From assembly GCA_002396085.1 (NCBI GenBank), contig DGWI01000002.1, forward strand, positions 1-37,296: a stretch of DNA of 37,296 bases, in the 5' to 3' direction. Source of the stretch: Porphyromonadaceae bacterium UBA4262. Lineage in GTDB: Bacteria; Bacteroidota; Bacteroidia; Bacteroidales; Muribaculaceae. Below the pieces are notes generated by a model. It searched no databases. It saw only the letters and a program-made list of their open reading frames with translations, and had not been told where the DNA came from. Position numbers and translations under genes: made by a program. Shown piece after piece: positions 29,946 to 37,296 of the stretch (position 1 is its first letter; each line of letters starts with the position of its first letter).

Positions 29946-30659
29946 TTACAACACACTGAAGTGCTTGGTGCCAAGCAACATACCTTTGCACCACACCTCC
30001 AGACGATAGCGGCCGCGATGCCAGTTGCCACGATTCTCGCTGCCCCAACCTTTCAGGTTCAGTGTCTTGCTCTCCTCGTAGATGTAGGTCTCACACTTCT
30101 GCGAGTAACCTGCCGGTGAGCCCTCCCCGACACGCAAGTGGCCGTCCTCGTCATACCAGCGGACATACAACTCCACATTGCCACGCTTGATGCCACGGTA
30201 GTAGACACGGGGCTGCAGATACATCGTCTCCTCGCTGTAAATTGGTTGCCCGAAGTCGCTCTGCACTTGTTGGATGCGGTTCACATTGCCTATCTTGATA
30301 GAGTCGATGATCAACGGATAGCGCTGGCCCACCATTTCCTGAAAATCGGTCAAACGGTGCTCGGCACTGCACTTGGCAGCATCTAGCCGATAGTACTCCT
30401 CACGCATGGAGTCAAGGCGTGCGTCATACTGGTGGGCGATGGTCTGTTCAAGTCTGTCGCGCGAATGCAAGTTTTGACGAGTCTGACGCAACTCAAGCCA
30501 GGTGGCTAGCCACAGACCCATCAGCGCCAAGCTTAAGCCCGACAAACCCCACACCAACACACGGGCTATGGCGGCCGATGACTTCAGCCGGTGCCCACAC
30601 ACGTTGCAGTATTTAGCGTCCATGGGGTTGCTTGCCCCACAACCGGTGCATCGTTTCAT
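29946..30659 (-). CDS. Zinc-ribbon membrane protein with coiled coil and extracytoplasmic beta domain
   Basis: 237 residues. C4, C7, C18 and C21 (CTGCGASNPMDAKYCNVC) form a cytoplasmic zinc ribbon. A basic stretch precedes a membrane helix at about 33-54. A coiled coil follows (residues about 55-105, rich in Arg, Gln and Glu, LEQTIAHQYDARLDSMREEY). The C-terminal 110 residues are beta-rich and end with GRYRLEVWCKGMLLGTKHFS, an immunoglobulin-like pattern seen at the end of other Bacteroidetes zinc-ribbon proteins. Function unknown; the layout suggests a scaffold or sensor that joins cytoplasm to periplasm. No TAnnTTTG element was found just upstream. Confidence 0.82.
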   Translation of the reverse strand: MKRCTGCGASNPMDAKYCNVCGHRLKSSAAIARVLVWGLSGLSLALMGLWLATWLELRQTRQNLHSRDRLEQTIAHQYDARLDSMREEYYRLDAAKCSAEHRLTDFQEMVGQRYPLIIDSIKIGNVNRIQQVQSDFGQPIYSEETMYLQPRVYYRGIKRGNVELYVRWYDEDGHLRVGEGSPAGYSQKCETYIYEESKTLNLKGWGSENRGNWHRGRYRLEVWCKGMLLGTKHFSVL

Positions 30660-30756
30660 CTCGTTATCTTAAGTCTAAATCACACTTTCTTGTGCAAAAA
30701 ACGTGCCACGACATCTTTTTGTTGTCGACAACACCATCAATTTGCACAAAAAACAT

Positions 30757-30764
30757 TAACTTTG
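30757..30764 (+). promoter_or_regulatory. Promoter -7 element of rarA
   Basis: TAACTTTG, 50 bases before the rarA ATG and just upstream of the heptamer array, so the array would lie in the transcribed leader. No well-spaced -33 element. Confidence 0.5.
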
Positions 30765-30781
30765 CATTCCACACACTGTGT

Positions 30782-30809
30782 CTAAATTCTTAATTATTAA
30801 TTCTAAATT
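30782..30809. repeat. AT-rich heptamer array in the rarA leader
   Basis: Four 7-base units: CTAAATT, CTTAATT, ATTAATT, CTAAATT. It ends 5 bases before the rarA ATG and matches the array upstream of glmM in unit length, unit sequence and distance to the start codon. Confidence 0.8.
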
Positions 30810-30814
30810 ATATT

Positions 30815-32095
30815 ATGTACGAACCGCTAGCCGAGCGCATGCGACCCAAGTCGCTCGACGACTACATAGGGCAAAAGCACCTCGTAGGTGAGGGTGCTAT
30901 TATCAGGCGAATGATCGAGAGTGGCAACATCTCGTCTTTCATCCTCTGGGGACCACCAGGAGTAGGCAAGACTACGCTGGCTCGCATCATTGCCGAGCAG
31001 ACACAGGTACCTTTCTACACCCTCTCGGCTGTTACCAGCGGAGTCAAGGAGGTGCGTGAGGTGCTCGATCGATGCAAGGCCGATGCTCAGAGCATGTTCA
31101 CCAGGGGGCGGCCTGTGCTCTTCATCGATGAGATTCACCGATTCAATAAGTCGCAGCAAGACTCGTTGCTCGGTGCCGTTGAGAACGGCACGGTCACGCT
31201 CATTGGAGCCACGACCGAGAATCCATCGTTCGAGGTCATACGCCCATTGTTGTCACGTGCCCAGGTCTATGTGTTGCAGCCACTGGATCGTGATGACTTG
31301 CTCGAACTGCTCAACCGGGCTATCTCAACCGACAAGATGTTTGATGGGCGCGAGGTGCGCATTGAGCAGACCGAGGCTCTGCTGCGTTTTGCTGGAGGCG
31401 ACGCGCGTAAGTTGCTCAACATCCTCGACCTCATCATGCAGTCGTTGGGGCCGCTTGAGCCGTTTGTTGTCAACGACCAGATTGTGACCGATCGCTTGCA
31501 ACAGAACCCTGTCGCGTTCGACAAGGGGGGCGAGATGCACTACGATATTATCTCGGCGTTTATCAAGAGTATTCGGGGCAGTGACCCCGATGCGGCTGTC
31601 TATTGGTTGGCAAGGCTCATTGCTGGCGGCGAGGACCCCAAGTTCATTGCCAGACGACTGTGCATCAGTGCTGCCGAGGATATTGGCCTGGCCAATCCCA
31701 ATGCGTTGCTGCTGGCCAATGCCACCTTCGATGTCATCAACAAGATTGGCTGGCCCGAGGGGCGCATACCACTCAGCGAGTGTGCCATCTATCTTGCCGC
31801 GTCGCCCAAGAGCAACAGTGCCTATCTCGCCATCGACGATGCACTCGCACTAGTTGAACAGACTGGCAATGCCCCGGTGCCGTTGCATCTGCGCAATGCA
31901 CCCACCAAGCTCATGAAGCAACTGGGCTATGGGCAGGACTATAAATATGCCCACGATTTCCCTGGCCACTTTGTCCGCCAGGAGTATATGCCCGAAGAAC
32001 TGAACCATCCCACTCTATGGCATCCACAGGACACACCAGCCGAGGCCAAGCTCGCCGCCCGCATGCAGCAGCTCTGGCACCCCCAGCCCGACTAA
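30815..32095 (+). CDS. rarA: Replication-associated recombination protein A
   Basis: 426 residues, AAA+ clamp-loader family. The N-terminus (PLAERMRPKSLDDYIGQKHL) is diagnostic. Walker A GPPGVGKT is at 46-53, Walker B IDEIHRF near 104-110, and sensor 1 GATTENPS near 130. The C-terminal part holds the RarA tetramerisation domain (DIISAFIKSIRGSDPDAAVY, then GEDPKFIARRLCISAAEDIG). RarA acts at stalled or gapped replication forks and interacts with single-stranded DNA-binding protein. Length is normal. It converges with the LRR gene; no clear terminator hairpin lies in the 66 bases between them, which hold the third heptamer array. Confidence 0.94.
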   Translation: MYEPLAERMRPKSLDDYIGQKHLVGEGAIIRRMIESGNISSFILWGPPGVGKTTLARIIAEQTQVPFYTLSAVTSGVKEVREVLDRCKADAQSMFTRGRPVLFIDEIHRFNKSQQDSLLGAVENGTVTLIGATTENPSFEVIRPLLSRAQVYVLQPLDRDDLLELLNRAISTDKMFDGREVRIEQTEALLRFAGGDARKLLNILDLIMQSLGPLEPFVVNDQIVTDRLQQNPVAFDKGGEMHYDIISAFIKSIRGSDPDAAVYWLARLIAGGEDPKFIARRLCISAAEDIGLANPNALLLANATFDVINKIGWPEGRIPLSECAIYLAASPKSNSAYLAIDDALALVEQTGNAPVPLHLRNAPTKLMKQLGYGQDYKYAHDFPGHFVRQEYMPEELNHPTLWHPQDTPAEAKLAARMQQLWHPQPD

Positions 32096-32133
32096 ACAAA
32101 AACCGAAAAGGGGTGGGGTAGTGGCCCATCACA

Positions 32134-32161
32134 AATTTTCAATTCTCAATTTTCAATTAAG
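32134..32161. repeat. AT-rich heptamer array at the 3' end of the LRR gene
   Basis: On the minus strand the units read CTTAATT, GAAAATT, GAGAATT, GAAAATT, starting directly after the LRR stop codon. It shares the unit length and the AATT ending with the arrays at 6051 and 30782. Confidence 0.78.
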
Positions 32162-33973
32162 TTAAAGCCCCTTGATGACTTTGTATTTCTTCCAGTTCTT
32201 GGCATCCTGATAGGCAGTGACCGACTGGGCGGGGACATACAACTCGATTTTGCTGTTGCTCTCGCCGGCCAGGTCGGGCGGAGTGATGGCATGGCACTCG
32301 ATGCGCTGCAGTTGCTGGCATTTCTCGGCCACTTTCTTGCCCAGCTTGCGCACAGTGGATGGGAGCGACAGGCGGTGGATGGCTGTCTCGCGCAGTGCGT
32401 TGTCCTCGATGGTTTGCAACCCCTCATTGAGGGTGATGGCGCACAATGCCTTACACTCGCGGAAGGCCTCCTTGCCTATGACCGATGTCTTGCCAGGAAT
32501 GGCTACTTCGCTCAGTGACTTGCAGCGTCGAAAAGCCTCTTTGCCAATGTATGAAACTCCATCACCCAATGTCAGATGTTGCAGTGATGTGCACTCAAAG
32601 AATGCTTTCTCTTCGACCGTTGTCACGTTGTTCAACTCGACTGTTGTCAGGCTTGAACAGCGGTCAAAGGCCTGCTTGTTCACCTTGCTCACCTGGCTCA
32701 AGTCGATTGAACGCAGAGCATTGCACTCGTGGAAGGCTTTCTCCTCCATTACCGTTACGCTACTGGGAATCTCCACTTCTTGCAGGTTGCGGCAATTCTC
32801 AAAGGCAGCTTTGGCAATCACCTGCAGCCGCCCGTCGAGTTTGATCGACTGCAATGATGAGCAGCCACGGAACGCCGATTCACCCATCAGGTTAATGGCA
32901 CCGAGGTCGATGCTGCGCAGCGACGTGCACTCGCTGAACACGTAGGCCGGCAACTGTACCACGCCATCGGGTAGCCACATTCTAGTCAGGCGTGAACATC
33001 CGGCAAATGCCGACTCACCTAGGTGTGTCACCGTGTTGGGCAACTGTATCTCGCTGATACGGCTCTTGTTGAAAGCACGCTCGCCAATCTCCTCAACGCC
33101 GTCAGGAATCTGGCAACTGCCCGTTCGGGCTGCGGGGAATTGAATCAGCGAGCGACCGCTATGGTCATACAGGGCGCGGTCATAGGAACTGTAGGTCATG
33201 TTGTTGCGGTCCACATCGATGGCTTGCAGTTGACTCATTGTACCCAGATTGTGATCTTCAATCTGGCAGTACTGGGGTATATAAAGTTCAACTACACCGC
33301 AGCCATCGAAGGCTTCTCTGCCAATCTCGCGCACATCACGGGGCATGTTGAAGCGTGTTAGTTTGTCGCAGCCCTTGAAGCAATGTCTGCCTATGGTTTC
33401 CAGATAGTCGGGGACACTAAAGTACTTCAAGTCATCGCAAGCCTCAAACGCACTCTCGCCCAACTCATGGACACGAGGGGGCATGATCACTTCCTCCAAA
33501 TCATAGCATGAGGCAAAGGCGTGATCGCCGATTGACTTTAATCGCTCAGGAAGCACAATCGAGCGCAAGTGGCTTGCATACTGGAATGCGCGCCGTGGCA
33601 GCACATCATGATTGTAGCGTGAACCGTATCTTTCCATCACCGAAGCATACTCCAGATCTACATCAAGATAGTTGTCAATGCTCTTGCCATCCACATTCAG
33701 CACTTTGCTGCGTTTGGCCAGTTTGGTGATGAAGTCCAGGTCTTTCTCGTTCAACGGGCCTTCGACTCGCAGCATGCGCACTTGCTCAAATGTGCCTTTG
33801 GGCATTTTGGTCTCGAGCGTGCCGGCCTCGCGCACCGAAACTTCTACCAAGTCGGCGGCACTGCGACTCGAATTATAGTGATGATGACGCGACAATCCAC
33901 GACTGTATTGAGCCGGGCAAGGCAATGAGCATGCAAGCACGGCTAGGGCTAAAGTCAGAATGATCTTTTTCAT
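32162..33973 (-). CDS. BspA-like leucine-rich repeat surface protein
   Basis: 603 residues. A signal peptide is present (MKKIILTLALAVLACSLPCPAQ). From about residue 125 to the end the chain is built of about 18 LRR_5 repeats of roughly 23 residues, each like L-x-x-I-x-LP-x-x-V-x-x-IG-x-x-AF-x-x-C (for example IGDHAFASCYDLEEVIMP and IGRHCFKGCDKLTRFNMP). The C-terminal AYQDAKNWKKYKVIKG is typical of the family. BspA-type proteins are adhesins or ligand-binding surface proteins of oral and gut bacteria. No sorting domain is visible, so its surface anchoring is unclear. A promoter lies upstream; repeat copy number may vary by recombination. Confidence 0.92.
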   Translation of the reverse strand: MKKIILTLALAVLACSLPCPAQYSRGLSRHHHYNSSRSAADLVEVSVREAGTLETKMPKGTFEQVRMLRVEGPLNEKDLDFITKLAKRSKVLNVDGKSIDNYLDVDLEYASVMERYGSRYNHDVLPRRAFQYASHLRSIVLPERLKSIGDHAFASCYDLEEVIMPPRVHELGESAFEACDDLKYFSVPDYLETIGRHCFKGCDKLTRFNMPRDVREIGREAFDGCGVVELYIPQYCQIEDHNLGTMSQLQAIDVDRNNMTYSSYDRALYDHSGRSLIQFPAARTGSCQIPDGVEEIGERAFNKSRISEIQLPNTVTHLGESAFAGCSRLTRMWLPDGVVQLPAYVFSECTSLRSIDLGAINLMGESAFRGCSSLQSIKLDGRLQVIAKAAFENCRNLQEVEIPSSVTVMEEKAFHECNALRSIDLSQVSKVNKQAFDRCSSLTTVELNNVTTVEEKAFFECTSLQHLTLGDGVSYIGKEAFRRCKSLSEVAIPGKTSVIGKEAFRECKALCAITLNEGLQTIEDNALRETAIHRLSLPSTVRKLGKKVAEKCQQLQRIECHAITPPDLAGESNSKIELYVPAQSVTAYQDAKNWKKYKVIKGL

Positions 33974-33998
33974 AATATGAACCTATGTGTTGTGGCTG

Positions 33999-34029
33999 CA
34001 AAGTTACAACATAGTTGCCAATTCTGCAA
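33999..34029 (-). promoter_or_regulatory. Promoter of the LRR gene (minus strand)
   Basis: On the minus strand: TTG (complement of 34027-34029), 20 bases, then TAACTTTG (complement of 33999-34006), 25 bases before the ATG. Confidence 0.65.
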
Positions 34030-34104
34030 TATGGCTTTAGTCTTGTCGGTCCTCGATTCTACCTTACTCCACATTATTAAAAAGCATTAATAGGCCTCGA
34101 AGGC

Positions 34105-34135
34105 TTTGCCCTGTGAGCATTTTTCTGTAATTTTG
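34105..34135 (+). promoter_or_regulatory. Promoter of the etfBA-acyl-CoA dehydrogenase operon
   Basis: TTTG at 34105-34108, 19 bases, then TAATTTTG at 34128-34135, with a leader of about 45 A-rich bases to the etfB ATG. The two divergent promoters account for most of the 212-base gap. Confidence 0.78.
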
Positions 34136-34185
34136 CAAGTTGAAATGTTTTATAGAGACAAATAATAAACAAAATAACGACAATT

Positions 34186-35055
34186 ATGAGTTTAAACATC
34201 GTTGTGCTGGCCAAGCAAGTGCCAGACACCCGAAACGTGGGGAAAGATGCGATGAAGGCCGACGGCACCATCAATCGTGCCGCACTTCCTGCTATCTTCA
34301 ACCCCGAAGACCTTAACGCCCTTGAACAGGCTTTGCGCCTCAAGGAGCAACACCCAGGCAGCACTGTCGGCATCCTCACCATGGGGCCTCCACGTGCTGG
34401 TGAGATTATCAGGCAGGGACTCTATCGTGGAGCAGACACGGGATGGCTGCTTACTGACCGTCTGTTTGCAGGTGCCGATACGTTGGCCACGAGTTATGCG
34501 TTGGCCATGGGCATCAAGAAGATTGGCAAGGTAGACATTGTCATCGGTGGACGACAGGCCATCGACGGCGATACAGCACAGGTAGGCCCCCAGGTGGCTC
34601 AGAAGTTGGGTCTCAACCAGGTCACCTATGCCGAAGAGATCATCAAGGTTGAGGATGGCAAGGCCACTATCCGTCGTCACATCGATGGCGGAGTTGAGAC
34701 TGTCGAGGCGCCACTTCCGGTGGTCATCACCGTCAATGGCAGTGCTGCACCATGCCGACCTTGCAATGCCAAACTGGTCATGCAGTACAAGCGAGCCACA
34801 TGCCCCATGGAGCGCACGGGCGATGAGCCCTGGAAGGCACTCTATGATGAGCGGCCCTACCTCACACTCAATCAGTGGAGCGTGGCTGATGTCGATGGCG
34901 ACCCAGAGCAGTGTGGCCTGAGTGGCTCGCCCACTAAGGTCAAGACTGTGCAGAACATCGTCTTCCAGGCCAAGGAGAGCAAGACCCTCACAGGAAGCGA
35001 TGCTGATGTCGAGAGCGTAATCAAGGAGTTGTTGAACGAAAAAATCATTGGCTAA
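34186..35055 (+). CDS. etfB: Electron transfer flavoprotein, beta subunit
   Basis: 289 residues. The N-terminus SLNIVVLAKQVPDTRNVG, the nucleotide-binding GPPRAGEIIRQGLYRGAD near 65-82, and DIVIGGRQAIDGDTAQVGPQ near 120-140 are the hallmark segments. The beta subunit pairs with EtfA (encoded 3 bases downstream), carries AMP or a second FAD, and moves electrons from acyl-CoA dehydrogenases to a quinone pool or ferredoxin. The presence of GxxAIDGDTAQVG is shared with both canonical and bifurcating EtfB, so I cannot decide between them. Confidence 0.95.
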   Translation: MSLNIVVLAKQVPDTRNVGKDAMKADGTINRAALPAIFNPEDLNALEQALRLKEQHPGSTVGILTMGPPRAGEIIRQGLYRGADTGWLLTDRLFAGADTLATSYALAMGIKKIGKVDIVIGGRQAIDGDTAQVGPQVAQKLGLNQVTYAEEIIKVEDGKATIRRHIDGGVETVEAPLPVVITVNGSAAPCRPCNAKLVMQYKRATCPMERTGDEPWKALYDERPYLTLNQWSVADVDGDPEQCGLSGSPTKVKTVQNIVFQAKESKTLTGSDADVESVIKELLNEKIIG

Positions 35056-35058
35056 TTC

Positions 35059-36081
35059 ATGAATAACGTCTTTGTATATTGCGAAATTGAGCAGACCACA
35101 GTGGCCGAGGTGTCACAAGAACTGCTGACCAAAGGCCGCAAACTGGCCAATGAACTGGGCGTAGAACTGCATGCTGTTGTTGCAGGAGCTGGTATCAAGG
35201 GCAAGGTTGAAGATCAAATTCTGCCCTATGGAGTGGACAAACTCTTTGTCTTCGACGGTGAGGGATTGTTCCCATACACATCTGCACCGCATACCGACCT
35301 CATGGTCAACCTCTTCAAGGAAGAGAAACCGCAAATCTGCCTTATGGGTGCTACCGTCATCGGTCGTGACCTGGGACCGCGCGTGTCATCGTCGCTCACC
35401 AGTGGCCTGACTGCTGACTGTACCGAACTCGAGATTGGTGACTTTGACGATCCCAAGACGGGGGCTCACTACGACAATCTGCTCTATCAGATTCGTCCGG
35501 CCTTCGGTGGAAATATTGTTGCTACCATTGTCAATCCCGAGCATCGTCCCCAGATGGCTACTGTGCGCAGTGGCGTGATGCAGAAGGCTCTCTACGACGG
35601 CAAGGCCCGAGGCGAGGTCGTTTATCCCGATGTTGACAAGTATGTTCCTCAGACGGCCTATATTGTTAAGGTGCTGGATCGCCATGTCGAGGCGGCAAAG
35701 CACAACCTCAAGGGCGCGTCGATTGTCGTGGCTGGTGGCTATGGCGTGGGCAGCAAGGAAGGCTTTGACCTGTTGTTCCAACTGGCCAAGGAGCTCCATG
35801 GCGAGGTCGGTGCCAGTCGTGCTGCTGTTGACGCTGGTTGGGTCGACCATGACCGTCAGGTGGGACAGACAGGTGTCACTGTGCATCCCAAGGTATACAT
35901 TGCTTGCGGTATCAGTGGCCAGATTCAGCACATCGCGGGTATGCAAGATGCGGGCATCATCATCTCGGTCAACAACGATCCCGATGCTCCTATCAACAAG
36001 ATTGCCGACTATGTCATCGTCGGCACCTGCGAGGAGGTCATCCCCAAATTAATTAAGTATTACAAGCAAAACAGCAAATAA
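35059..36081 (+). CDS. etfA: Electron transfer flavoprotein, alpha subunit
   Basis: 340 residues. The N-terminal domain (VFVYCEIEQTTVAEVSQELL) is followed by the C-terminal FAD-binding domain: ASIVVAGGYGVGSKEGFDLL near 216-235, GASRAAVDAGWVDHDRQVGQ near 253-272, and GISGQIQHIAG at 284-294. It binds FAD and docks with the acyl-CoA dehydrogenase. It starts 3 bases after etfB and ends 2 bases before the dehydrogenase ATG, so the three genes form one unit. Confidence 0.95.
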   Translation: MNNVFVYCEIEQTTVAEVSQELLTKGRKLANELGVELHAVVAGAGIKGKVEDQILPYGVDKLFVFDGEGLFPYTSAPHTDLMVNLFKEEKPQICLMGATVIGRDLGPRVSSSLTSGLTADCTELEIGDFDDPKTGAHYDNLLYQIRPAFGGNIVATIVNPEHRPQMATVRSGVMQKALYDGKARGEVVYPDVDKYVPQTAYIVKVLDRHVEAAKHNLKGASIVVAGGYGVGSKEGFDLLFQLAKELHGEVGASRAAVDAGWVDHDRQVGQTGVTVHPKVYIACGISGQIQHIAGMQDAGIIISVNNDPDAPINKIADYVIVGTCEEVIPKLIKYYKQNSK

Positions 36082-36083
36082 TT

Positions 36084-37296
36084 ATGGCAAAGTATAATAT
36101 TGAGGAGATAAACTTCCAGCTGTCGCATCCGTTGATGAAACGCATTGTCGAACTCAAGGAGAAGGGCTTCGCTGATGCCAAGGACTATCCCGATGCACCC
36201 GTCGATCATGACGATGCCATCGAGAACTATCGTCGCATTATCGAAATCTGCGCCGAGGTGGCCGAGACCATCATCGAACCCAACAGCGAGAGTGTCGACC
36301 AGGAAGGTCCGCACCTTGAGAATGGACGCATGATTTATGCCAGCAAGACGTTTGAGAATCTGGACGCTACGCGCAAGGCTGGTCTGCATGGTGTGTCAAT
36401 GCCACGCCGTTATGGCGGCTTGAATCTGCCCAACGTGGTGTTCTCGATGCTGAGTGAGATTATCTCGAGCGCTGATGCTGGGTTCCAGAACATCTGGTCA
36501 CTGCAGAGTTGCATCGACACGCTCTATGAGTTCGGTAGCGAGGAGCAACGGCAGCAATTCATCCCGCGCGTGTGCGCTGGCGAGAGCATGTCGATGGACC
36601 TCACCGAGCCTGATGCCGGTAGCGACTTGCAACGTGTCATGCTCAAGGCAACCCGCGACGAGGAGAACAACTGCTGGCGCCTCAACGGCGTGAAGCGTTT
36701 TATCACCAATGGCGACAGTGACATCCACTTGGTGCTGGCTCGCAGCGAGGAGGGTACAACCGACGGTCGTGGCTTGTCGATGTTTATCTATGACAAGCGC
36801 GATGGTGGTGTTGATGTGCGTCACATCGAGCACAAGTTGGGCATCCACGGCTCACCCACTTGCGAGTTGGTTTACAAGAACGCCAAGGCTCAACTGTGTG
36901 GTGACACTCGTCTGGGTCTCATCAAGTATGTCATGGCTCTGATGAATGGTGCACGTCTGGGCATTGCCGCACAGAGCGTCGGTGTCGAGCAGGAGGCCTA
37001 CAACGAGGCTATTGCTTACGCCCGCGAGCGCGCCCAGTTCGGCAAGAAAATCATCGAGTTCCCTGCAGTCTACGACATGCTCAGTCGCATGAAGGCAAAA
37101 CTGGATGCAGGCCGTTCGCTGCTCTATCAGACGGCTCGTCTGGTCGATGTCTACAAGGCACTGGAGGATATCGCACGCGATCGCACGCTTGCACCCGAAG
37201 AGCGCCAGGAAATGAAGAAGTATCAGCGCATGGCCGATGCCTTCACGCCACTGGCCAAGGGTATGAACTCGGAGTATGCCAACCAGAATGCCTACG
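36084..37296 (+). CDS. Acyl-CoA dehydrogenase (cut off by the window end)
   Basis: The first 404 codons are present; the 3' end lies outside the window. Motifs of the family are visible: MPRRYGGLNLP near 112-122, the FAD-contact TEPDAGSD near 172-179, and ARERAQFGKKIIEFPAVYDM near 313-332. The protein seems to belong to the longer Bacteroidales type (total length near 570-600 in relatives), because sequence typical of the C-terminus has not been reached. The glutamate that acts as catalytic base cannot be assigned here. It oxidises an acyl-CoA, passing electrons to EtfAB. The acyl-CoA substrate cannot be inferred. Confidence 0.92.
   Translation, partial: MAKYNIEEINFQLSHPLMKRIVELKEKGFADAKDYPDAPVDHDDAIENYRRIIEICAEVAETIIEPNSESVDQEGPHLENGRMIYASKTFENLDATRKAGLHGVSMPRRYGGLNLPNVVFSMLSEIISSADAGFQNIWSLQSCIDTLYEFGSEEQRQQFIPRVCAGESMSMDLTEPDAGSDLQRVMLKATRDEENNCWRLNGVKRFITNGDSDIHLVLARSEEGTTDGRGLSMFIYDKRDGGVDVRHIEHKLGIHGSPTCELVYKNAKAQLCGDTRLGLIKYVMALMNGARLGIAAQSVGVEQEAYNEAIAYARERAQFGKKIIEFPAVYDMLSRMKAKLDAGRSLLYQTARLVDVYKALEDIARDRTLAPEERQEMKKYQRMADAFTPLAKGMNSEYANQNAY

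Noticed and set aside
1..37296. tRNA, rRNA, riboswitch, CRISPR, insertion sequence or prophage
   Set aside because: Intergenic regions were read on both strands; none shows a cloverleaf, a conserved aptamer core, spaced direct repeats or transposase-like coding sequence.

Overview
The window reads as a chromosomal segment of a member of the Bacteroidales, probably a gut or rumen Prevotellaceae/Muribaculaceae-like lineage; the family-level guess is weak. Evidence for the order: many intergenic regions carry the Bacteroidetes-type promoter (TTTG or TTG, about 18-21 bp, then TAnnTTTG); there are no recognisable Shine-Dalgarno leaders; and the gene families are typical (DUF4827 lipoprotein, DUF3127 protein, BspA-like LRR protein, dockerin-tailed secreted protein, T9SS-type C-terminal domain, sigma-70/beta-barrel proteins). 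I found no rRNA, tRNA, CRISPR array, transposase, integrase or prophage. Coding density is high, and no gene-free stretch exceeds about 300 bases.

Layout. 1-3150: a short GTTAGGG-type repeat, a striking one-polypeptide fusion of an ECF sigma factor, a transmembrane helix and an outer-membrane beta-barrel, a zinc-ribbon SAM methyltransferase, and a tiny secreted protein that is little more than a T9SS-like sorting domain. 3200-7470: housekeeping genes (ilvE, an NrnA-type DHH phosphoesterase, a DUF4827 lipoprotein, glmM). 7569-11365: an exported murein-peptide operon (transglutaminase-like protein, SH3-NlpC/P60 peptidase, Tat-signal dipeptide epimerase). 11417-14431: an SGNH hydrolase/MBOAT O-acyltransferase pair followed by a dockerin-tailed secreted protein. 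14602-18270: OmpA-family porin, PepD dipeptidase (minus strand), a 57-residue membrane protein and an OmpH/Skp-like lipoprotein. 18367-25234: hflX, then on the minus strand a CE7-type esterase, an unknown exported protein and alaS, with a divergent MerR-family regulator. 25339-29835: DUF3127 protein with an SSB-like acidic tip (minus), rsfS, ftsH, a TerB-like protein and an AraC regulator. 29946-33973: zinc-ribbon membrane protein (minus), rarA, and a large BspA-like LRR protein (minus). 34186-37296: etfB, etfA and an acyl-CoA dehydrogenase running off the end.

How they work together. Much of the first half concerns the cell envelope: GlmM feeds peptidoglycan and LPS precursor synthesis, the 7.5-11.4 kb operon looks built to trim and recycle wall peptides, SGNH+MBOAT probably O-acylates an exported glycan, and OmpA plus the OmpH lipoprotein serve the outer membrane. 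The electron-transfer flavoprotein/acyl-CoA dehydrogenase group is a separate energy or fatty-acyl module.

Most worth pursuing: (i) the sigma factor physically fused through a membrane helix to a beta-barrel, which would be a one-protein envelope-to-transcription device; (ii) the DUF3127 protein ending in a Pro/Ala linker and a DDLPF tip like that of single-stranded DNA-binding protein; (iii) 28-bp arrays of four AATT-ending heptamers, two of which stop 5-6 nt before a start codon (glmM, rarA).
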